The notes below the pieces were generated by a model, which worked only from the letters and a program-made list of their open reading frames with translations, had not been told where the DNA came from and ran no database searches. DNA of 5,403 bases. Source: Pseudomonadota bacterium (lineage in GTDB: Bacteria > Pseudomonadota > Gammaproteobacteria > Burkholderiales > Burkholderiaceae_C). A program made the translations under genes and the position numbers. Below, piece by piece: positions 1 through 5,403 of the stretch (its first letter is position 1; each line of letters opens with the position of its first letter). The stretch lies in NCBI GenBank assembly GCA_023394015.1, contig JAEXBL010000457.1, forward strand, positions 1-5,403, in the 5' to 3' direction.

Positions 1-432
1 TGCCACATCCGCGTGGCCGACGAGACCACCTTCTACGCACTGCCCGAGGGCACGCGCGGCATCTTCGTGGGCGGCGGCGGCTCGGTGCGCATCCCCAAGC
101 TGATCGGCGTGGCGCGCATGACCGACATGATGCTCACCGGCCGCGTCTACAGCGCCGCCGACGGCGAGCGCCTGGGCTTCGCGCAATACCTGGTGCCCGC
201 CGGCGGCGCCTTCGACAAGGCGATGGAACTGGCCGAGCGCATCGCCACCAACGCGCCGCTGACCAACTACGCGCTGATGCACGCGCTGCCCCGCATCGCC
301 GAGCAGCCGGCCGACCACGGCCTGATGACCGAGGCGCTGATCAGCGCCATCGCCCAGGCCGCGCCCGAGGCCAAGCAGCGCGTGCGCGACTTCCTGCAAG
401 GCAAGGCCGGCACGAAAGTGAAGAAGGCTTGA
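1..432 (+). CDS. Enoyl-CoA hydratase/isomerase (crotonase) family protein, C-terminal part
   Basis: The frame is open from the first base, so the true start lies upstream; about 143 residues are visible, roughly the C-terminal half of a typical 255-280-residue crotonase. The segment TFYALPEGTRGIFVGGGGSV followed by RIPKLIG matches the crotonase stretch around the second catalytic glutamate (Glu164 in rat mitochondrial hydratase, in a PE dipeptide); here it is the PE glutamate at nt 46-48. Next come the family-typical MLTGRVYSAADGERLGF segment and a C-terminal helical region ending in lysines. Crotonases hydrate enoyl-CoA thioesters in the cytoplasm; some relatives are hydroxycinnamoyl-CoA hydratase-lyases that release an aldehyde and acetyl-CoA. 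Lying 72 nt upstream of a feruloyl-CoA synthase, it probably acts on feruloyl- or coumaroyl-CoA. The visible sequence does not resemble the Pseudomonas hydratase-lyase closely as I remember it, so simple hydratase is favoured. Family is sure, substrate is inferred. Confidence 0.88.
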   Translation, partial: CHIRVADETTFYALPEGTRGIFVGGGGSVRIPKLIGVARMTDMMLTGRVYSAADGERLGFAQYLVPAGGAFDKAMELAERIATNAPLTNYALMHALPRIAEQPADHGLMTEALISAIAQAAPEAKQRVRDFLQGKAGTKVKKA

Positions 433-504
433 AGCCGTTTCGGCCTAGCGCGCACGCAGACAACGCGCCAGCAGCCATCAAGAACAGAGTGGAGTGAGAC
501 AAGC

Positions 505-2424
505 ATGACCGCCGCCACCAGCGCAGAGCCCATCGCAGCGCCCGCCGCCGCACCGGCCCGCTACCGCCCGCTCGCCTTCGGCGTGACCCGCGCCACGGTG
601 CGCGGCGCCGACGGCGGCGTGCAGTACCTCAGCGCCGACGTGGCCCTGCAGCCGTTTTGCGAGCGCATGTCCGACCGCCTGATCCACTGGGCGCGCACCA
701 CCCCCGACGAGACCTTCGTTGCCCAGCGCCAGCGCCTGGCGGATGGCACGCTGGGCGACTGGCGCCGCGTCAGCTACGCCCAGACGCTGGACGCCGCGCG
801 CCGCATCGGCCAGGCGCTGCTCGACCGCGGCCTGTCCGCCGAGCGGCCGGTCGTGGTCCTGTCCGACAACGGCATCGACCACGCGCTGCTGGCGCTGGCC
901 TGCGTGTACGTGGGCATTCCGTTCTCGCCCGCCTCGCCGGCCTATTCCCTCATCAGCAAGGACTACGGCAAGCTGCGCCACGTCATCAACACGCTGACGC
1001 CGGGCCTGATCTGGGCCGAGGACGGCGAGCGCTACGGCCCGGCGCTGGCCGCCACCGCGCCGGCCGATTGCGAGATCGCCGTCTCGCGCCACGCCGATCA
1101 TCCGCACCTCAAGGGCCGCCCCGCCACCCTGCTGTCCGAGCTGCTGGCCACCGCGCCGACGCCCGCCGTCGATGCCGCGCAGGCGGCCACCACGGCCGAC
1201 ACCATCGTCAAGTTCCTGTTCACCAGCGGCTCCACCAAGCTGCCCAAGGCCGTCATCAACCCGCACCGCATGTGGTGCGCCAACCAGCAGCAGATGCGCC
1301 AGTCGATGCCGATCCTGACCGAGGAGCGGCCGGTGCTGGTCGACTGGCTGCCCTGGAACCACACCTTCGGCGGCAACCACAACGTCGGCCTGGTGCTGAA
1401 CAACGGCGGCACGCTCTACATCGACGAGGGCAAGCCCACGCCCGCGCTGGTGGGCGAGACGCTGCGCAACCTGCGCGAGATCGCGCCCACGCTGTACTTC
1501 AACGTGCCCACCGGCTTCGAGGCCATTGCCAACGCCATGAAGACCGACGACGCGCTGCGCCGCAACTTCTTCTCGCGCGTGCGCATGTTCTTCTACGCCG
1601 GCGCCTCGCTGGCGCAGCCGGTGTGGGATTCGCTGTTTGAAAGCGCCGAGCGCGAGATCGGCGAGCGCATCGTCATGACCTGCGGCTTCGGCATGACCGA
1701 GTCGGCGCCCTACGGCCTGTTCCCCACCAGCCCCGATATCAAGGCCGGCGAGCTGGGCCTGCCCACGCCGGGCATGGAATGCAAGCTGGTGCCGGTGGAG
1801 GGCAAGACCGAGCTGCGCTACCGCGGCCCCAACATCACGCCCGGCTACTGGCGCGCGCCCGAGGCCACGGCCGAGGCCTTCGACGAGGAAGGCTTCTTCG
1901 CCACCGGCGACGCGGTGCTGTGGATCGACCCGGCCGATCGCCACAAGGGCCTGCGCTTCGACGGCCGCATCGCCGAGGACTTCAAGCTCGCCACCGGCAC
2001 CTTCGTCAGCGTCGGGCCGCTGCGCGCACGCGTCATTACCGGTGGCGCGCCCTATATCCAGGACGTGGTCGTCACCGGCCTGAACCGCACCGAGATCGGC
2101 GCGCTGGTGTTTCCCACGCCGGCCGTGCGCAGCCTGGTCGACCTGCCGCCCGACGCCCCGCTGGCCGAGGTGCTGCGCCAGCGCCCGGTGCTGCAGAAGT
2201 TCCAGAGCCTGGTGACCGACCTGTCGCTCACCGCCACCGGCAGCGCCAACCGCGTGGCGCGCCTGCTGCTGCTGGCCGAGCCGCCCTCCATCGACCTGGG
2301 CGAAGTCACCGACAAAGGCAGCATCAACCAGCGCGCCGTGCTGCAGCACCGCGACGATCTGGTCCGGGCGCTGTACGAGGAGCCGCCCGGCCACATCGTC
2401 ATCAAGCCCGGGGTGGACCTATGA
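505..2424 (+). CDS. fcs: Feruloyl-CoA synthase (ANL-superfamily aryl/acyl-CoA ligase)
   Basis: The 639-residue protein is an ATP-dependent, AMP-forming ligase that activates hydroxycinnamates such as ferulate to CoA thioesters in the cytoplasm, the entry step of the pathway. The N-terminal YRPLAFGV segment (residues 20-27) and the length are typical of feruloyl-CoA synthases. Adenylation motifs run in order: phosphate-binding loop TSGSTKLPKAV (240-250), a WLPWNHTFGGNH block (281-292), GFGMTES (394-400), ATGD (466-469) and FDGRIAEDFKL (485-495). The loop has Lys where most relatives have Gly (TSGSTG), and the C-terminal A10 lysine is not at TGSANR (578-583); K604 in TDKGSINQR is the likely functional equivalent. 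The ATG at 505 is preceded by GGAG at 491-494, a slightly long spacing of 10 nt. The TGA stop at 2422-2424 lies inside the left arm of an inverted repeat. The neighbours (hydratase, thiolase, thioesterase) support the aromatic role. Other aryl-CoA ligase specificities, such as p-coumarate or caffeate, remain possible. Confidence 0.9.
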   Translation: MTAATSAEPIAAPAAAPARYRPLAFGVTRATVRGADGGVQYLSADVALQPFCERMSDRLIHWARTTPDETFVAQRQRLADGTLGDWRRVSYAQTLDAARRIGQALLDRGLSAERPVVVLSDNGIDHALLALACVYVGIPFSPASPAYSLISKDYGKLRHVINTLTPGLIWAEDGERYGPALAATAPADCEIAVSRHADHPHLKGRPATLLSELLATAPTPAVDAAQAATTADTIVKFLFTSGSTKLPKAVINPHRMWCANQQQMRQSMPILTEERPVLVDWLPWNHTFGGNHNVGLVLNNGGTLYIDEGKPTPALVGETLRNLREIAPTLYFNVPTGFEAIANAMKTDDALRRNFFSRVRMFFYAGASLAQPVWDSLFESAEREIGERIVMTCGFGMTESAPYGLFPTSPDIKAGELGLPTPGMECKLVPVEGKTELRYRGPNITPGYWRAPEATAEAFDEEGFFATGDAVLWIDPADRHKGLRFDGRIAEDFKLATGTFVSVGPLRARVITGGAPYIQDVVVTGLNRTEIGALVFPTPAVRSLVDLPPDAPLAEVLRQRPVLQKFQSLVTDLSLTATGSANRVARLLLLAEPPSIDLGEVTDKGSINQRAVLQHRDDLVRALYEEPPGHIVIKPGVDL

Positions 2425-2532
2425 CGAATGACGGCGGCTGCGCCGGCCTATGACAAATGACAAAGCGCCCTCGCCCCCGGAGCCTTTTGTCATTTGTCAT
2501 CGATGCCGCGCAGCGGCGAGGTCATTCGTCAT
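2421..2532. repeat. Nested inverted repeat built from four ATGACRAATGAC units
   Basis: The outer arms ATGACGAATGAC (2421-2432) and GTCATTCGTCAT (2521-2532) are perfect reverse complements. The inner arms at 2450-2464 and 2486-2500 are a second perfect pair, and between outer and inner arms GCTGCGC (2437-2443) pairs with GCGCAGC (2508-2514). The same 12-mer with one G/A variable position thus occurs four times, two direct and two inverted, around a C-rich centre near 2475. The element fills almost the whole ligase-thiolase gap, overlaps the ligase stop codon and ends 22 nt before the thiolase start. As RNA it could fold into a long interrupted hairpin affecting message stability, processing or attenuation; as DNA it resembles a REP/MITE-like intergenic palindrome. 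Repeat structure is seen directly; function is unknown. Confidence 0.9.
2450..2500 (+). promoter_or_regulatory. Inner hairpin, 15-bp perfect stem with about 21-nt loop
   Basis: ATGACAAATGACAAA (2450-2464) is the exact reverse complement of 2486-2500, leaving a GC-rich 21-nt loop at 2465-2485. Transcription through the operon would produce this stem just downstream of the ligase stop. It lacks the compact GC-rich stem plus terminal U-run of a classical intrinsic terminator, so an intercistronic stability or processing structure, or partial attenuation, is more plausible than full termination. No function is demonstrated. Confidence 0.45.
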
Positions 2533-2543
2533 CGTGTGAGCAC

Positions 2544-2550
2544 AAGGAAA
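2544..2550 (+). promoter_or_regulatory. Ribosome binding site of the thiolase gene
   Basis: AAGGAAA ends 4 nt before the ATG at 2555, with the AAGGA core 6 nt away. It supports that start over the in-frame ATG at 2597, which has no purine-rich sequence ahead of it. It lies just outside the right arm of the inverted repeat, so the folded repeat would leave it exposed. Confidence 0.7.
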
Positions 2551-2554
2551 ACCC

Positions 2555-3817
2555 ATGAAAAGTCGAGGATTCTTCACCGCCTTTGCCGACGTCTGGATGC
2601 TGGATGGCGTGCGCACGCCGATGGTCGATTACTGCGGCGCGCTGGGCCATGTATCGCCCACCGACCTGGGCATCAAGGCGGCGCGCGAGGCACTCAGGCG
2701 CGCCGGCGTGGCGCCGGCCGACATCGGCTCGGTGGTCACCGGCAACATGGCGCCGGGCGATTTCGACCAGTTCTTCCTGCCGCGCCACATCGGTCTGTAC
2801 GCCGGCGTGCCGCTGGAGGTGCCGGCCATCATGGCGCAGCGCATCTGCGGCACTGGCTTCGAGCTGTTCCGCCAGGCCGGCGAGCACATCCAGGGCGGTG
2901 CCTGCGACGCGGCGCTGGTGGTCGGTACCGAGAACATGACGCGCAACCCCATCGCCGCCTTCGACCACCGCACCGGCTTCAAGCTGGGCGCGCCGGTGGG
3001 CTTCAAGGACTACATGTGGGAGGCGCTGAAGGACCCGGCCGCCGGCATCAACATGATCCAGACCGCCGAGAACCTGGCGAAGAAGTACGGCATCACGCGC
3101 GAGCAGGTCGATGCGTTCGCGCACCAGTCCTTCGCCAGGGCGGTGGCGGCGCAGGACAGCGGCTTTCTGGCCGGCGAGATCGTGCCCGTGGTCACCGAGA
3201 AGTTCGAGATCGAAGGCTACCGTCCGCGCGGCATCCGGCTGCCGAGCAAGCTGACCGAGCTGGCGCAGGACACGCACCCGCGCCCCTCGCCCATCGAGGT
3301 GCTGGCCAAGCTGCGGCCGGTGTTCGAAGGTGGCGTGCAGACCGGCGGCAACTCGTCGGCGCTGGTGGATGCGGCCGCGGCAGCCGTGGTGGCCTCGGGC
3401 GCCTACGCCAAGGCTTGGGCCAGAGCGAACGGCCAGCAACCGCTGGCCCGCATCGTCGGCGCGGCAGCGGTGGGCGTGCCGCCCGAGATCATGGGCATCG
3501 GCCCGGCACCGGCCATCCGCCTGCTGCTGGCGCGCACCGGCCTGAAGCTGGAGGACATCGGCCGCTTCGAGATCAACGAGGCGCAAGGCGCGCAGACACT
3601 GGCCGTGGGCAAGGAACTGGGGCTGGACATGGACCGGCTCAACGTCAACGGCGGCGCCATCGCGCTCGGCCACCCGCTGGCGGCCACCGGCGTGCGCCTG
3701 ACCCTCACGCTGGCGCGCGAACTGCGCCGCGCTGGCCTGCGCTACGGCATCAGTTCGGCCTGCGTGGGCGGCGGGCAAGGCATCGCGCTGCTGCTGGAGA
3801 ACCCGTCGGCGGCCTGA
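2555..3817 (+). CDS. Thiolase-family acyl-CoA acetyltransferase (acetyl-CoA C-acyltransferase)
   Basis: The 420-residue cytoplasmic protein has the length and layout of a type I thiolase. WMLDGVRTPM (14-23) is the conserved N-terminal strand. The nucleophilic cysteine is C98 in QRICGTG. NEA (341-343) matches the conserved Asn motif, GGAIALGHP (366-374) carries the active-site histidine H373, and SACVGGGQG (401-409) carries the second catalytic cysteine C403. Degradative thiolases cleave 3-ketoacyl-CoA with CoA to release acetyl-CoA. Here the likely substrate is the 3-keto-3-arylpropionyl-CoA from ferulate or coumarate, giving vanilloyl- or 4-hydroxybenzoyl-CoA; this is inferred from the ligase upstream and the aroyl-CoA thioesterase downstream. 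Oddities: QRICGTG replaces the usual NRxCxSG, and NEAQGAQ replaces the usual NEAFAAQ, suggesting a specialised subfamily. The start is chosen by the AAGGA site. A general acetyl-CoA acetyltransferase cannot be excluded. Confidence 0.92.
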   Translation: MKSRGFFTAFADVWMLDGVRTPMVDYCGALGHVSPTDLGIKAAREALRRAGVAPADIGSVVTGNMAPGDFDQFFLPRHIGLYAGVPLEVPAIMAQRICGTGFELFRQAGEHIQGGACDAALVVGTENMTRNPIAAFDHRTGFKLGAPVGFKDYMWEALKDPAAGINMIQTAENLAKKYGITREQVDAFAHQSFARAVAAQDSGFLAGEIVPVVTEKFEIEGYRPRGIRLPSKLTELAQDTHPRPSPIEVLAKLRPVFEGGVQTGGNSSALVDAAAAAVVASGAYAKAWARANGQQPLARIVGAAAVGVPPEIMGIGPAPAIRLLLARTGLKLEDIGRFEINEAQGAQTLAVGKELGLDMDRLNVNGGAIALGHPLAATGVRLTLTLARELRRAGLRYGISSACVGGGQGIALLLENPSAA

Positions 3818-3882
3818 TGAATCTCAAGCCACATCGGCCCGCAACGCCCGTCCAGCGAACCAAAACAGCTATCCATTCATGA
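3817..3882 (+). CDS. Possible 21-codon coupling ORF between thiolase and thioesterase
   Basis: The ATG at 3817 overlaps the thiolase TGA (TGATG), and the ORF's own TGA at 3880-3882 overlaps the thioesterase ATG at 3879 (ATGA). The predicted peptide starts MNLKPHRPA and is basic, with no recognisable motif. The nearest purine-rich site, GGAGA at 3796-3800, is 16 nt from the start, which is too far for a standard ribosome binding site. It may serve only to carry terminating ribosomes to the thioesterase start, which itself lacks a visible Shine-Dalgarno sequence. It may equally be chance, since ATGA overlaps are frequent. Confidence 0.25.
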   Translation: MNLKPHRPATPVQRTKTAIHS

Positions 3883-4292
3883 GCAAGGAAACCGTTTACG
3901 AAGTGAAGGTGATGTTCGGCGACTGCGACCCGGCCGGCATCGTGTTCTTTCCCAACTTCAGCAAGTGGATGGACGCGGCCTCGCTGCATTTCTTCATGGA
4001 ATGCGGCGTGCCGCCCTGGCGCGAGCTGAAAAAGACCACCGGCATCATCGGCACGCCGCTGCTGGAGATCCACACCCGGTTCCTGCGCCCCGCCACCTAC
4101 GGCGACACGCTGCAGGTGCACACCAGCATCGAATCCTGGGCCGCCAAGACCTTCGTGCAAAAGCACGTGGTCAAGAAGGGCGAGCAGCTGCTGTGCGAAG
4201 GGCGCGAAACCCGGGCCTTTTGCATCCACCCCGAAGGCGGCCGCCTGCAGGCTATTCCGGTGCCCGATTTCATCAAGGAGAAGTGCGCCTGA
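3879..4292 (+). CDS. 4-hydroxybenzoyl-CoA thioesterase-like hotdog protein
   Basis: The 137-residue protein closely resembles the Pseudomonas-type 4-hydroxybenzoyl-CoA thioesterase as I recall it. FGDCDPAGIVFFPNF (13-27) contains the catalytic aspartate D17 at the same residue number as the characterised enzyme. It is followed by WMDAAS (30-35), CGVPPWR (42-48), GTP (58-60), a tryptophan at 87 and FVQKH (92-96). The length fits a single hotdog domain that works as a tetramer. The expected reaction is hydrolysis of an aroyl-CoA to the free benzoate plus CoA in the cytoplasm. After the thiolase, the natural substrate would be vanilloyl-CoA or 4-hydroxybenzoyl-CoA, releasing vanillate or 4-hydroxybenzoate; this is inferred. 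The D17 alignment supports the start at 3879, although the upstream sequence shows no clear ribosome binding site. A gentisyl- or other benzoyl-CoA thioesterase is the main alternative. Confidence 0.9.
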   Translation: MSKETVYEVKVMFGDCDPAGIVFFPNFSKWMDAASLHFFMECGVPPWRELKKTTGIIGTPLLEIHTRFLRPATYGDTLQVHTSIESWAAKTFVQKHVVKKGEQLLCEGRETRAFCIHPEGGRLQAIPVPDFIKEKCA

Positions 4293-4324
4293 ACCAGGGC
4301 GCCCCGCGTTTTCAAACCACCCTC

Positions 4325-4333
4325 AAAGAGGAG
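4325..4333 (+). promoter_or_regulatory. Strong ribosome binding site of the substrate-binding protein gene
   Basis: AAAGAGGAG ends 7 nt before the ATG at 4341. It is the best Shine-Dalgarno match in the window, in keeping with the high expression usual for periplasmic binding proteins, and it fixes the start ahead of the signal peptide. Confidence 0.75.
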
Positions 4334-4340
4334 ACAAACC

Positions 4341-5403
4341 ATGACCCGCTTCCCCCTCAAGGCCTTGCTGGCCGCCGCTGCGCTGGCCGCCAGCGGCGCC
4401 GCGCTGGCCGACATCACCATCGGCGTGATCGCGCCGATGACCGGCCCGGCCTCGGGCCTGGGCATTCCGGCCGGCAACCAGGTCAAGCTGTGGCCGAAGG
4501 AGATCGCCGGCCAGAAGCTGAACGTGATCGTGATGGACGACGCCACCGATCCCACGCAGGGCGTGCAGCACGCCAAGAAGCTGATCACCGCCGACAAGGT
4601 CGACGTGCTGATGGGCTCGGTGGCCACGCCGGTGGCCGCGGCCATCGCCCAGGTGTCGGAGGAATCGGCCACGCCGCAGATCGCCTGGTCGCCGGTGGCC
4701 GTGCCCGCGGGCAAGGACAAGTGGCTGTTCCGCATGCCCCAGTCCAACGCCGTGATGGGCCACGCCATCATCGCGCACATGAAGCAGCAAGGCATCAAGA
4801 GCGTGGGCTTTCTGGGCTACAGCGACGCCTACGGCGAGACCTGGCTGAACGACTTCAAGCCGCAGGCCGAAAAGGCCGGCATCAAGTTCGGCCCGGTGGA
4901 GCGCTTTGCCCGCGCCGACACCAGCGTGACCGGCCAGGTGCTGAAGCTGGTGTCGGCCAACCCCGATGCCATGCTGGTGGTGGCCTCCGGCTCGGGCGCG
5001 GCCATGCCGCACATGGCGTTGGTCGAGCGCGGCTACAAGGGCAAGATCTACCAGACCCACGCCGCCGCCACGCGCGACCTGATGCGCGTGGGCGGCAAGG
5101 CGGTGGAAGGCGGCTACGTGGTCTCCGGCCCGGCCGTGCTGGCCGAGCAGTTGCCCGATGCGCACCCGTCCAAGGCCGAGGCCATCAAGTTCGTGCAGCA
5201 GTACGAAAAGGCCTATGGCGCCGGCTCGCGCAACCAGTTTGCCGGCCACTCCTACGACTCGATGATCGTGCTGCAGAAAGCGGTGCCGATTGCGCTGCAA
5301 AAGGCCCAGCCCGGCACGGCCGAGTTCCGCGCCGCGCTGCGCGACGCCTTCGAGCAGATCGGCACCACCACCCTGGCCCACGGAGTGCTGAACTGGACGC
5401 CGC
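4341..5403 (+). CDS. Periplasmic substrate-binding protein of a branched-chain-amino-acid-type (HAAT) ABC transporter, 3'-truncated by window
   Basis: The frame stays open to the window edge, giving 354 residues; family members are usually about 370-400, so only a short C-terminus is missing. Residues 1-23 form a Sec signal peptide: MTRFPLK, then an alanine/leucine-rich core and an ALA cleavage site before D24. The mature part begins DITIGVIAPMTGPASGLG (24-41), typical of the LivJ-like periplasmic-binding domain, with DDATDPTQG (66-74), MGSVATPVAAA (91-101) and YSDAYGE (160-166) at expected ligand-pocket and hinge positions. It would capture a ligand in the periplasm and deliver it to two permeases and two ATPases, presumably encoded further downstream. 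Members of this family bind aromatic acids in several proteobacterial catabolic clusters, for example the p-coumarate system of Rhodopseudomonas. Here the ligand is inferred to be a hydroxycinnamate or related phenylpropanoid; an amino acid ligand cannot be excluded. Confidence 0.9.
   Translation, partial: MTRFPLKALLAAAALAASGAALADITIGVIAPMTGPASGLGIPAGNQVKLWPKEIAGQKLNVIVMDDATDPTQGVQHAKKLITADKVDVLMGSVATPVAAAIAQVSEESATPQIAWSPVAVPAGKDKWLFRMPQSNAVMGHAIIAHMKQQGIKSVGFLGYSDAYGETWLNDFKPQAEKAGIKFGPVERFARADTSVTGQVLKLVSANPDAMLVVASGSGAAMPHMALVERGYKGKIYQTHAAATRDLMRVGGKAVEGGYVVSGPAVLAEQLPDAHPSKAEAIKFVQQYEKAYGAGSRNQFAGHSYDSMIVLQKAVPIALQKAQPGTAEFRAALRDAFEQIGTTTLAHGVLNWTP

Noticed and set aside
425..446. Small inverted repeats (GGCTT/AAGCC and GCCG/CGGC) at the end of the hydratase gene, considered as a terminator
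   Set aside because: Stems are only 4-5 bp with loops of 1-3 nt and there is no U-run after them; the next gene of the same pathway follows 72 nt later.
478..2394. A 638-codon open frame on the minus strand opposite the ligase gene
   Set aside because: It mirrors the ligase ORF codon for codon, as expected in GC-rich DNA with strong third-position bias. Its product is low-complexity, rich in Gly, Ala, Arg, Gln and His, and has no recognisable domain.
2450..2500. Interpretation of the inner hairpin as a classical rho-independent terminator
   Set aside because: The stem is A/T-rich, the loop is long and GC-rich, and no U-tract follows the right arm, so full termination within the operon is unlikely.
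2494..3882. A long plus-strand frame overlapping the thiolase
   Set aside because: The product is Arg/Gly/Ala-rich and matches nothing, while the thiolase frame has all catalytic motifs. Only its last 21 codons (3817-3882) were kept, as a possible coupling ORF.
4298..4315. GGGCGCCC palindrome followed by TTTT after the thioesterase, considered as an intrinsic terminator
   Set aside because: The palindrome has no loop and the short T-run is separated from it by CGCG, so it cannot form a standard terminator.
4323..5381. A 352-codon minus-strand open frame opposite the binding-protein gene
   Set aside because: The plus strand carries a clear signal peptide, ribosome binding site and family motifs; the minus-strand product is a Gly/His/Arg-rich shadow.

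Overview
The window is GC-rich, with strong third-position G/C codon bias and long antisense shadow ORFs. Gene content and protein style suggest a betaproteobacterium of the order Burkholderiales, most likely a Comamonadaceae-type genome (Acidovorax, Comamonas or Delftia-like). This taxonomic guess is an inference from sequence character, not from a search.

All supported genes lie on the + strand and read as one catabolic operon for hydroxycinnamates (ferulate, p-coumarate and similar phenylpropenoids). In order they are: the C-terminal part of an enoyl-CoA hydratase/crotonase-family protein (1-432, cut by the window edge); a feruloyl-CoA synthase-type acyl-CoA ligase (505-2424); a thiolase-family acyltransferase (2555-3817); a 4-hydroxybenzoyl-CoA thioesterase-like hotdog protein (3879-4292); and the start of a periplasmic substrate-binding protein of a branched-chain-amino-acid-type ABC transporter (4341 to the window end, open at 3').

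Together the genes suggest uptake of an aromatic acid, CoA activation, hydration of the side-chain double bond, thiolytic removal of acetyl-CoA, and hydrolysis of the resulting aroyl-CoA (for example vanilloyl-CoA or 4-hydroxybenzoyl-CoA) to the free benzoate. This is the CoA-dependent beta-oxidative route. A 3-hydroxyacyl-CoA dehydrogenase would be needed to complete it and is not in the window. The alternative is a hydratase/lyase route through vanillin, which would leave the thiolase and thioesterase without an obvious job.

The most unusual non-coding feature is a nested inverted repeat of about 112 bp (2421-2532) filling the ligase-thiolase gap. It is built from four copies of a 12-mer, ATGACRAATGAC, two direct and two inverted. 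Its left edge overlaps the ligase stop codon. A second curiosity is a 21-codon ORF that exactly bridges the thiolase stop and the thioesterase start by start/stop overlaps, where the thioesterase has no evident Shine-Dalgarno sequence. The remaining intergenic stretches (433-504 and 4293-4340) are short and hold only ribosome binding sites. I see no RNA genes, CRISPR arrays, insertion sequences or convincing classical terminators.
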